The notes below the pieces were generated by a model. That model saw only the letters and a program-made list of their open reading frames with translations. It was not told where the DNA came from and did no database searches. Shown here one piece after another: positions 1 through 5,911 of a stretch of DNA of 12,971 nucleotides. Position numbers and translations under genes: made by a program. The stretch lies in NCBI GenBank assembly GCA_003160265.1, contig PLQY01000024.1, positions 12,765 to 25,735 of the forward strand, given 5' to 3'. Each line of letters starts with the position of its first letter. The first letter of the stretch is position 1. Source of the stretch: Peptococcaceae bacterium. GTDB taxonomy: Bacteria > Bacillota > DSM-12270 > Thermacetogeniales > Thermacetogeniaceae.

Positions 1-54
1 CCGCCGGGGCGGGCGTGGCGCGGTAGCCGGAAAAGAGACGGCCTGAGTCTGAAC
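1..54 (+). other. left edge: probable 3' tail of an upstream gene
   Basis: These bases precede phnE and are GC-rich in the first 30 positions. Frame 3 closes with TAG at 24-26 and frame 2 closes with TGA at 44-46, so the end of an upstream gene could be in either frame. In other phn operons a phnC, phnD or second phnE would be expected here, but too little is visible to name it. The frame of phnE stays open from base 1, with no ATG, GTG or TTG before 55. No strong ribosome binding site precedes ATG 55, which would fit translational coupling to the upstream gene. Confidence 0.3.
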
Positions 55-849
55 ATGGCCAAGCCACTTGACAAGGCGGCTCTTGCTATCCGCCTCACTT
101 TGCTGGTATTGGCAGTAACGACAATCTATGCCTTGCTGACGATGGATGACCAGGGTATCAACATACTGAAAGCGATCCTCGATACTCTGAGTAATTTTAA
201 GACGATTTTTTTCCAGCCATACTCACAACACTTTACTGTGTGGCAGGCCTTCTGCGAAATAGTGATTACTTTGGGGCTGGCATTTCTGACCACTTTGTTC
301 GGCGGCGTGATCGCCCTCTTTCTGGGCCTTATGGCCGCGCAGAACTTGTCCCCTAAATGTCTCACAAATGTTATCAAAAGTTTTGTTGCTTTCATCCGGG
401 CAGTTCCAACGATCCTCTGGGTTTTAATTTTTGCGGTGGCTGCCGGGTTGGGGAGTACGGCGGTGGTAATCGGTCTGACTTTCCACTCGGTCGCCTATTT
501 GACCAAGGCATATTCCGAGTCTTTTGAAGACTTGGACCGGAGTGTGATTGAAGCGCTAATGGCCACGGGCGCCAATTGGTGGCAAATTGTTTTTCAGGCG
601 GTAATACCGTCCACGGCTACCTATCTGCTGTCCTGGACGTTCTTGAGGTTTGAAATAAACTTCGCCAATGCCGTTGCCATGGGCGCCGCCGCCGGAGCAG
701 CCGGGATCGGCTTTGACCTGTTCATGGCCGGCGAGTATTACTTCAACCTGCATGAGGTGGGCCTGATCACATATTTCATCTTGGCTTTTGCCATTGTCTT
801 GGAGATGCTGGCCACAAATATGAAGAGTAAGCTCCTGAAAAAGGCTTGA
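55..849 (+). CDS. phnE: phosphonate ABC transporter, permease protein PhnE
   Basis: This is a 264-residue integral membrane permease of the phosphonate importer, which normally works with a PhnC ATPase and a PhnD binding protein (neither is in the window). Hydrophobic segments lie near residues 10-28, 64-92, 109-131, 134-150, 180-196 and 236-252. The cytoplasmic EAA loop that docks on the ATPase is clear at 166-185 (EALMATGANWWQIVFQAVIP). Length matches the family (about 260-275). The start is ATG 55, the only usual start codon at the 5' end; the ribosome binding site is weak. The first half is clearly AT-richer than the rest of the operon (positions 181-240 are 35% GC by hand count). A 68-bp spacer separates it from phnG. 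Family assignment is secure; the exact substrate (phosphonate rather than phosphite) is inferred from the adjoining C-P lyase genes. Confidence 0.93.
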   Translation: MAKPLDKAALAIRLTLLVLAVTTIYALLTMDDQGINILKAILDTLSNFKTIFFQPYSQHFTVWQAFCEIVITLGLAFLTTLFGGVIALFLGLMAAQNLSPKCLTNVIKSFVAFIRAVPTILWVLIFAVAAGLGSTAVVIGLTFHSVAYLTKAYSESFEDLDRSVIEALMATGANWWQIVFQAVIPSTATYLLSWTFLRFEINFANAVAMGAAAGAAGIGFDLFMAGEYYFNLHEVGLITYFILAFAIVLEMLATNMKSKLLKKA

Positions 850-865
850 TGATCGGGATAATAGC

Positions 866-901
866 CGTATACTCATTACCCATCACTCGAAAAATTGTTG
901 A
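866..901 (+). repeat. heptamer repeat remnant in the phnE-phnG spacer
   Basis: The spacer contains two adjacent 7-mers, TCATTAC (873-879) and CCATCAC (880-886). They match the right arm of the larger heptamer element between phnK and phnL, where TCATTAC and CCAGCAC occur. The 10-mer AAATTGTTGA at 892-901 also recurs exactly at 4995-5004 in that element. I read this as a degraded copy of the same intergenic repeat, in rearranged order. The match is short, so chance is not excluded. Confidence 0.45.
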
Positions 902-917
902 CAAGGAGATGAAGGCA

Positions 918-1334
918 GTGGAACCACAGGAGATTCTGGCCGAGGGCAGGTTGGATGTATGGCAGCAGTTAACCGCTGCGATCGAAGTCAGGCATAATGT
1001 GAAGACAGTCAAGGCGCCGGAGACCTGCCTGGCGATGATGCAGGCGGTGGATAGCGTGGGAGAGACCCCTTTCTACCTGGGCGAGGTGCTGATGTGCGAA
1101 GCGGCTGTCAGGGTCGATGGGGTGATCGGTTACGGTTTTGCCCTGGAGGATGATCCAGAACGGGCCTGGTGCCTGGCGGTGCTTGATGCCGCCCTGGCCG
1201 CCGGACTGCCTGAAGGGCGGGAGATCAGGGCGGCCATCGATGGCGAGGGAAGGCAGTTGCTGGAGGAACGCCGCCTGGTGCAGGATCTGGTGGCCGGCAC
1301 CATGGTGCGTTTCGCAGTGATGGAGGGTCAGTGA
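918..1334 (+). CDS. phnG: C-P lyase core subunit PhnG
   Basis: PhnG is a small subunit of the C-P lyase core complex (PhnG2H2I2J2). With PhnI, PhnH and PhnL it supports transfer of the phosphonate to the C1 of ribose of ATP, releasing adenine. The 138-residue product aligns over its length with E. coli PhnG (150 aa): the ETCLAMMQAVDSVGETPFYL stretch, then CEAAVRVDGVIGYGF and the ALxDAALA helix, ending in a conserved TMVRF. I chose GTG 918 because AAGGAG at 903-908 is 9 nt upstream. ATG 909 in the same frame directly abuts that site, and ATG 846 would overlap phnE and add residues with no family match. Its stop overlaps the start of phnH by one base (TGATG). Confidence 0.92.
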   Translation: MEPQEILAEGRLDVWQQLTAAIEVRHNVKTVKAPETCLAMMQAVDSVGETPFYLGEVLMCEAAVRVDGVIGYGFALEDDPERAWCLAVLDAALAAGLPEGREIRAAIDGEGRQLLEERRLVQDLVAGTMVRFAVMEGQ

Positions 1335-1939
1335 TGGGCACAAATCTGGAATCTAATTTTGATCAGGTGTTCACGTCGCAGCAGATCTACCGCCTGCTGC
1401 TGGATGCCATGGCCCGCCCCGGCAAGATCGTGACGCTGGCCAGGCTGGAGATCGATCCCCCCGAGGGGCTCTCCTGGTCGATCGCCGGCCTGGCTTTCAC
1501 CCTGCTCGACCAGGAAACAACCTTCGCCGCGCTCCCGGACCATGAGTCCTGGGGCCACTACCTGTGTCTGAACACAGGCAGCCGGCAAGCAGCGGTATCT
1601 GAGGCGGAGTTCATCATTATTGACGGCAGGGTTGACCTGCCGGAGCTCCTGGTAGTCAACCGGGGTGATCTGCTCTTTCCTGACCGGGGGGCGACCCTGA
1701 TGGTCATGGTGTCGTCGGTCGGCGGTGATGGTGCTGACAACAGGCTGACCCTGCAGGGACCCGGTATACCCGGCCAGGTGAGCCTGACTTTAGGCGGCCT
1801 GTGCCCGGGCAACCTGGAGCGGGTGCAGACCCTGAACAGGGAGTTTCCCCTGGGAGTTGACCTGATGATCAGCGATAACCGTGGCGCTCTGGTCTGCATC
1901 CCCCGCTCCAGCGCCATCACAGCGGAGGTGAATGGCTGA
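1334..1939 (+). CDS. phnH: C-P lyase core subunit PhnH
   Basis: PhnH is a structural subunit of the C-P lyase core complex, needed for making alpha-D-ribose 1-phosphonate 5-triphosphate; it has no known active site of its own. The 201-residue protein compares with 194 in E. coli. Family landmarks are the N-terminal QxxYRLLLDAMARPGKI segment, the RGATLMVMVSSVGG strand, LTLQGPGIPG, and the C-terminal FPLGVDLMISDNRGALVCIP block. The start is ATG 1334, in a TGATG overlap with phnG and with GGAGGG at 1322-1327, 6 nt upstream. GTG 1331 in frame is a less well placed alternative. The stop overlaps phnI in the same way, so the three genes are probably translationally coupled. Confidence 0.95.
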   Translation: MGTNLESNFDQVFTSQQIYRLLLDAMARPGKIVTLARLEIDPPEGLSWSIAGLAFTLLDQETTFAALPDHESWGHYLCLNTGSRQAAVSEAEFIIIDGRVDLPELLVVNRGDLLFPDRGATLMVMVSSVGGDGADNRLTLQGPGIPGQVSLTLGGLCPGNLERVQTLNREFPLGVDLMISDNRGALVCIPRSSAITAEVNG

Positions 1940-3063
1940 TGGGATACGTGGCAGTAGCCGGCGGTGAAGAGGCGATCACCAACGCCGAGGCGTTAGTGGC
2001 TTTCTACAGGCTGAAGGGGGGATCGACGCCCGTCCAGGTGCGCCAGATCCGGGAACAGATGCGGCTGGCGGTTGACAAAGTGATGAGCGAGGGCTCTCTG
2101 TATGCCCCCGGCATCGCTGCCCTGGCCCTCAAACAGGCGGAGGGGGATGGGATCGAGGCCTCCTTTATCGTTCGGGCCTACCGGGCGACGCAACCGCGGC
2201 GCTACGTCTCGCTGCCTGTCGACACCCGGCAGATGAGGGTCATCAGGCGCATCAGCGGCGCCTTTCAGGACGTGCCCGGCGGTCAAGTCCTGGGTCCGAC
2301 CAGGGATTACACCCAGAGACTGGTGGACTTCGCGCTGCTTGGGGAGACCCCGGAACTCGCGGCCGGCTTTTTTAAGAAGATCGGTGTCCAGACGTCTAGA
2401 TCTGCATTGCCGGACACCTTTCCCAAGGTCATCGACCTGCTGCGCCGCGAAGGTTTGATGGCGGAGCCCGGCGATCGGGACCGGGCACTGTCCGATATCA
2501 CCCGGGAGGCTATCTCCTTTCCCTGCAACCGATCGGCCAAACTGCAATCCCTCGCCCGGGGCGAGACCGGGGTGATGATGGCGCTAGCCTATAGCTCTAT
2601 GCGCGGCTTCGGAGACATCCATCCCTACCTCGGCGAACTGCGGGTGGGCACGGTACCGCTCTTCATCAACCACCGGGCCAAGAAACACCCGGTGTACCTC
2701 GGGCCGGTGCTGGTGACCGAAGCGGAGATCATTTCCGGACAGTACGAGGATGACCAGGGCATACCGAAACTGACCCTGGGCTATGGGCTGTGTTTCGGCC
2801 ACAACGAGCTGAAGGCGATCGCCATGGGGGTGCTCGACCGTACCATGCAGAGCCAGGCCCCCCAGAGGGCCCCGGCGGAGGACGAGGAGTTCGTCCTGTA
2901 TCATATCGATGGCATCGAGTCCTCGGGCTTTTCAGCCCATTGGAAGCTGCCCCATTACGTGACCTTCCAATCTACCCTGGACCGCCTGCGCCGGACTCAA
3001 AAACTGAAAGAGGAGGCGGATACTCTTGGGCGTGAACCAGAACCGGAAACACCGGGGCTATAA
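1939..3063 (+). CDS. phnI: C-P lyase core subunit PhnI (nucleosidase)
   Basis: PhnI is the catalytic nucleosidase of the pathway. In the presence of PhnG, H and L it replaces adenine of ATP with a phosphonate to give ribose 1-phosphonate 5-triphosphate. The protein is 374 residues against 354 in E. coli. Conserved landmarks include the N-terminal GYVAVAGGEEAI, ALALKQAEGD, QVLGPTRDYTQRLVDFALL, FPCNRSAKLQSLARGETG, LTLGYGLCFGHNELKAIAMG, and near the C-terminus DEEFVLYHIDGIESSGFSAH followed by WKLPHYVTFQ. The start is ATG 1939 in a TGATG overlap, with GGAGGTG at 1924-1930. The last 38 bases overlap phnJ. The small excess in length lies at the C-terminus, which is charged and poorly conserved. Confidence 0.96.
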   Translation: MGYVAVAGGEEAITNAEALVAFYRLKGGSTPVQVRQIREQMRLAVDKVMSEGSLYAPGIAALALKQAEGDGIEASFIVRAYRATQPRRYVSLPVDTRQMRVIRRISGAFQDVPGGQVLGPTRDYTQRLVDFALLGETPELAAGFFKKIGVQTSRSALPDTFPKVIDLLRREGLMAEPGDRDRALSDITREAISFPCNRSAKLQSLARGETGVMMALAYSSMRGFGDIHPYLGELRVGTVPLFINHRAKKHPVYLGPVLVTEAEIISGQYEDDQGIPKLTLGYGLCFGHNELKAIAMGVLDRTMQSQAPQRAPAEDEEFVLYHIDGIESSGFSAHWKLPHYVTFQSTLDRLRRTQKLKEEADTLGREPEPETPGL

Positions 3064-4054
3064 CTTTGCTTTTCTGGACGAGAACACCAAGCGGGAAATC
3101 CGGCGCAAGCTGCTCAAGGCGGTCGCCATTCCCGGCTACCAGGTGCCCTTCGCCTCACCGGAACTGCCCATTGCCCGTGGTTGGGGCACCGGAGGTTTAC
3201 AGATCACCATGGCCATCATCGGCCCCGGGGATGTCTTGAAAGTGATCGATCAGGGCTGCGACGGCAGCGTCAATGCGGTCAACATCCGTAAACTGCTGGT
3301 TAAGACCACCGGTGTGGCCACTACCTTCGACACCAACGCTGCCAGTATCATCCAGACCAGGCACCGGATCCCTGAGGAGGCGATGCGCCAGGACCAGATC
3401 CTGGTGCTGCAGGTGCCGATCCCAGAGCCGCTGCGCTATGTTGAGGCCAGCGAGGCGAAGACCCGGGAGATGCACGGGGAGATGGACTACAGCCGGATGT
3501 GGGTCTACCTCTACGAGAACATCGTGCAGTACGGAGAGATCACCATCGGGGCGCGCTACCCCTCATTGGTCAACCGGCGCTACCTGATCGATCCCTCGCC
3601 GATCCCGCGCTGGGATGTGCCCAAACTAAACCAGGCGGAGACGCTGTATCTCTTCGGGGCAGGCAGGGAGAAGAGAATCTACGCCGTACCGCCGCACACA
3701 CTGGCCGAGCCTCTGGAATTCGAGGACTTCCGCTTTCGGGTGGAGGATTTCACGGGGCGCTCCTGTATTCGCTGCGGCGCCACTGATACCTACATGAACG
3801 AGATGTACGATAGCTCCAGCGGCCGGAAGCTGTTTGTCTGTTCGGACAGCGGCTACTGTGACCGGCGTCGGGAACAGTCGGTCACGCAAAACTTGGCTTG
3901 CGCCGAGCCGACGGGGCACCCTCTGGGTCGGGTACCCCCGAAGGCGGAAGCCTTGGTTGCGCCGATCCAGGAACGTAGTCGCTCTTATCCTACCGCTTCA
4001 AAAGAAGCGGGGGCATTAGAGCAAGTAGTTATCGAGGGAAAGGAGGCCCGGTGA
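3026..4054 (+). CDS. phnJ: C-P lyase radical-SAM catalytic subunit PhnJ
   Basis: PhnJ cleaves the C-P bond of ribose 1-phosphonate 5-phosphate by S-adenosylmethionine radical chemistry. It yields an alkane (methane from methylphosphonate) and 5-phosphoribosyl 1,2-cyclic phosphate. Key residues of the E. coli enzyme are present: the glycyl-radical glycine is Gly37 (AIPGYQVPF), and the cysteines correspond to Cys247, Cys250, Cys272 and Cys278 (CIRC, VCSD, GYC), three for the iron-sulfur cluster and the last for the thiyl radical. The start is probably TTG 3026, 9 nt after AGGAGG at 3011-3016 and inside phnI; GTG 3032 is less well spaced. The protein is 342 residues against 281 in E. coli. The excess is a 64-residue tail after Cys278 (9 residues in E. 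coli), rich in Ala, Glu, Arg and Pro, with no recognised domain and a perfect hairpin in its DNA. Confidence 0.96.
   Translation: MGVNQNRKHRGYNFAFLDENTKREIRRKLLKAVAIPGYQVPFASPELPIARGWGTGGLQITMAIIGPGDVLKVIDQGCDGSVNAVNIRKLLVKTTGVATTFDTNAASIIQTRHRIPEEAMRQDQILVLQVPIPEPLRYVEASEAKTREMHGEMDYSRMWVYLYENIVQYGEITIGARYPSLVNRRYLIDPSPIPRWDVPKLNQAETLYLFGAGREKRIYAVPPHTLAEPLEFEDFRFRVEDFTGRSCIRCGATDTYMNEMYDSSSGRKLFVCSDSGYCDRRREQSVTQNLACAEPTGHPLGRVPPKAEALVAPIQERSRSYPTASKEAGALEQVVIEGKEAR
3993..4010 (+). repeat. perfect inverted repeat inside the phnJ 3' extension
   Basis: CCGCTTC (3993-3999) and GAAGCGG (4004-4010) form a perfect 7-bp stem with an AAAA loop. It lies in the extra C-terminal coding segment of phnJ, 44 bases before phnK begins. 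There is no T-run after it, so it is not a typical intrinsic terminator. It could be an mRNA stability or attenuation structure between the phnJ and phnK messages, or part of an inserted repeat that created the extension. Confidence 0.5.
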
Positions 4055-4899
4055 TGGCTGCAACCGGAGAGGCGGTACTGGATGTGCGGGGCCTGACCAG
4101 GCTCTATGGGGCGGGTTGCCCGGACTGCCTGGTGCTAACAGGTCCTGATGCCGGGACCAACATCTGTCCACAGTGTCACGCCATCGTGGCCTGCAACAAC
4201 ATCAGCTTTGACCTGGAGCAGGGGGAGATCCTGGGGATCGTGGGGGAGAGCGGCTCCGGCAAGAGTACCCTGCTGCGCTGTATCTGTTTCGATGAAGAGG
4301 CCACGGCTGGAGAGTGCTATTTCGCGGCCTTCGGCACCGGCCGGGATGACGCCTTCTCCCAGACCGGCCAGGCCCGGCGCTATATCAGAAACCACCTGCT
4401 GGGGATCGTCTACCAGAACCCATTGATGGGGATCAAGCCCCATTTCACCGCCGGCGGCAATGTGGCAGAGAAACTGTTGACGGCGGATGTGTACAATGTC
4501 TCCCTGATCAGGCAGCGGGCGGCCACCTTGTTGCAGCGGACCGAGGTGCCCCTGGCCCGGATGGACGACTTTCCGGCCAACTTCAGCGGTGGCATGCAGC
4601 AGCGGGTGCAGATCGCCAAGGCCCTTGCCAACAATCCTCCGGTGCTGCTGCTAGATGAGGTCTCTACCGGCCTGGACGTATCGGTGCAGGCCCGGGTGCT
4701 CGATCTGATCAAGGAGATCCAGCGTGACCTGGGGATTGCCATGATCGTGGTTTCCCACGACCTGGGCGTGATCAGGCTGTTGGCTGACCGCACCGGTGTG
4801 ATGCAGCACGGTCAGGTTATAGAGTTCGGGCTCACTGACCAGATCCTGGAAGATCCGCAGCACCGCTATACCCAGTTACTGGTACATTCAATGCTCTAA
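4054..4899 (+). CDS. phnK: C-P lyase ABC-type ATPase subunit PhnK, with a five-cysteine insertion
   Basis: PhnK is an ABC-type ATPase that docks on the PhnJ face of the C-P lyase core complex; it is cytoplasmic and not a transporter. The 281-residue protein has Walker A GESGSGKS (64-71), Q-loop Gln121, the signature SGGMQQR (178-184), Walker B LLLDE (198-202) and switch His235. The Walker B segment reads DEVSTGLD where DEPT is usual. Compared with E. coli PhnK (252 aa) there is an insertion at about residues 20-47 with Cys22, Cys25, Cys38, Cys41 and Cys47, a CxxC-x12-CxxC-x5-C pattern suggesting a bound metal, probably zinc. The start is ATG 4054 in a TGATG overlap with phnJ, 7 nt after AAGGAGG (4040-4046). 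A 169-bp spacer follows, the largest gap inside the operon. Confidence 0.93.
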   Translation: MAATGEAVLDVRGLTRLYGAGCPDCLVLTGPDAGTNICPQCHAIVACNNISFDLEQGEILGIVGESGSGKSTLLRCICFDEEATAGECYFAAFGTGRDDAFSQTGQARRYIRNHLLGIVYQNPLMGIKPHFTAGGNVAEKLLTADVYNVSLIRQRAATLLQRTEVPLARMDDFPANFSGGMQQRVQIAKALANNPPVLLLDEVSTGLDVSVQARVLDLIKEIQRDLGIAMIVVSHDLGVIRLLADRTGVMQHGQVIEFGLTDQILEDPQHRYTQLLVHSML

Positions 4900-4903
4900 A
4901 CAA

Positions 4904-5047
4904 GTAATGAGTAATGAGCTATGAGTAATGAGTAAAAGCAAAAAGCAAAACTTCTACGGGCAGGAGTCGGAAGTCAAACACTTCTTTCGTCTGTAAATTG
5001 TTGAAAGCAGACTTGAGTTTCATTACTCAGCACCCAGCACTCAGCAC
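4904..5047 (+). repeat. intergenic element with inverted 7-bp repeat arrays
   Basis: This element fills most of the 169-bp phnK-phnL spacer. The left arm (4904-4931) is four phased heptamers: GTAATGA, GTAATGA, GCTATGA, GTAATGA. They run on into GTAAAAG and CAAAAAG (4932-4945). The right arm (5020-5047) is TCATTAC, TCAGCAC, CCAGCAC, TCAGCAC. TCATTAC is the exact reverse complement of GTAATGA, so the arms are imperfect inverted arrays flanking about 70 bp of unique, AT-rich sequence. No ORF or convincing promoter is visible inside. It resembles the short heptamer arrays I know from intergenic regions of some Clostridia, and is best read as a small non-coding repeat or MITE-like element. Confidence 0.7.
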
Positions 5048-5068
5048 TGAAGTAGTGAGGAGGACAAC

Positions 5069-5911
5069 ATGGGCAATGTCTTATCGGTAAGGCAGTTATC
5101 CAAGCATTTTATTTTGCACATCCTGGGTGGAAAGGTGATCGCCGGCTGCGAGGAGATCGGGTTTGACTTGAAGCAGGGGGAATTCCTGGGCCTGACCGGC
5201 CCCAGCGGGGCGGGCAAGTCCACCGTTCTCAAGTGTATCTACCGCACCTACCTGCCGACATCAGGACAGATGCTCTATACAGGCAAAGATGGCCGGCAGA
5301 TCGATCTGGCCTGCGCCCCGGAGCGGGAGATGATCCGGTTGCGGCGTCGGGAGATCGGTTATGTCAGCCAGTTCCTGAAGGTCATGCCCCGGGTGCCGGC
5401 TGTCGACGTTCTGGCCGGGGAGTTGCGTCAGAAGGGCTGGGAGATGGAGCGTGCCCGGCAGCGTGCCCGGGAGTTCTTGAAGATCATGGACATCAACCAG
5501 GCGCTCTGGGATGCCTATCCATCCACCTTCAGCGGCGGCGAGCAGCAGCGGATCAACCTCGCCCGGACGCTGATCACGGAGCCGCGCCTGCTGCTGTTGG
5601 ACGAACCGACCGCCTCCCTGGACATTGTCACGAGGCAGATCGTGATCCGGGTGCTCAAGGACTCGAAAGCTGCCGGGGCCACGATGATTGGTGTTTTCCA
5701 CGATCTGGATGTCATGGGGCGTCTGGTCGACCGGGTGTTCGGTATCGAGGCTGGCCGTTCCAGCACTCAATGCAGTCCGCCACAAGTCGCAACTGACTTG
5801 ACACCTGTTCCTGGACACTATTATGATTCTGCTTCTGTTGAGTGCGGCGCGGGTGCCAGTACTGACAGGCGTGGAAGCGGGAGGATCGCCTCCCGGGAGG
5901 ATACTCTATGA
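5069..5911 (+). CDS. phnL: C-P lyase ABC-type subunit PhnL, with a C-terminal extension
   Basis: PhnL is the second ABC-type ATPase of the C-P lyase system. It is required with PhnG, H and I for ribose triphosphate phosphonate formation and can pair with PhnK on the core complex. Motifs are Walker A GPSGAGKS (44-51), Q-loop Gln101, signature FSGGEQQR (154-161), Walker B LLLLDEP (174-180) and switch His211. The SQFLKVMPRVPA and DEPTASLD stretches are typical of PhnL. The start is ATG 5069, 5 nt after GAGGAGG (5057-5063). The protein is 280 residues against 226 in E. coli. Family similarity stops near residue 232, and residues 233-280 are an unmatched tail rich in Ser, Gly and Ala. The repeat-like 10-mer CCAGCACTCA falls at the junction. 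The stop overlaps phnM (ATGA). Confidence 0.94.
   Translation: MGNVLSVRQLSKHFILHILGGKVIAGCEEIGFDLKQGEFLGLTGPSGAGKSTVLKCIYRTYLPTSGQMLYTGKDGRQIDLACAPEREMIRLRRREIGYVSQFLKVMPRVPAVDVLAGELRQKGWEMERARQRAREFLKIMDINQALWDAYPSTFSGGEQQRINLARTLITEPRLLLLDEPTASLDIVTRQIVIRVLKDSKAAGATMIGVFHDLDVMGRLVDRVFGIEAGRSSTQCSPPQVATDLTPVPGHYYDSASVECGAGASTDRRGSGRIASREDTL
5879..5900 (+). promoter_or_regulatory. hairpin next to the phnM ribosome binding site
   Basis: GGGAGG (5879-5884), loop ATCG, and CCTCCC (5889-5894) form a perfect 6-bp stem. It is followed at once by a second GGGAGG (5895-5900), which is the ribosome binding site of phnM, 7 nt before ATG 5908. CCTCCC can therefore pair with the upstream copy or interfere with the binding site itself. 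The site lies within the end of phnL. A translational role is inferred. Confidence 0.45.

Noticed and set aside
898..903. TTGACA, a perfect -35 hexamer before phnG
   Set aside because: No -10-like sequence lies 16-18 bp downstream; it falls beside the phnG ribosome site and is likely chance.
846..908. Longer phnG starting at ATG 846 or ATG 909
   Set aside because: The extra N-terminal residues have no PhnG counterpart, and AAGGAG would abut ATG 909 with no spacing; GTG 918 has proper spacing.
1993..2547. Long minus-strand open frame opposite phnI
   Set aside because: It is a GC-rich shadow of phnI with no family features or ribosome site; the same applies to other antisense frames over phnG-M, and over the FKBP, cyclophilin and DUF554 genes.
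3993..4010. Terminator between phnJ and phnK
   Set aside because: No T-run follows, and phnK is translationally coupled by TGATG overlap.
4681..4720. PhnK as a broken ATPase because Walker B is followed by V instead of P
   Set aside because: The catalytic Asp-Glu, the signature and the switch His are all intact; the substitution is tolerated in ABC proteins.
4904..5047. CRISPR-like array
   Set aside because: Units are 7 bp and contiguous with no spacers; there are no cas genes.
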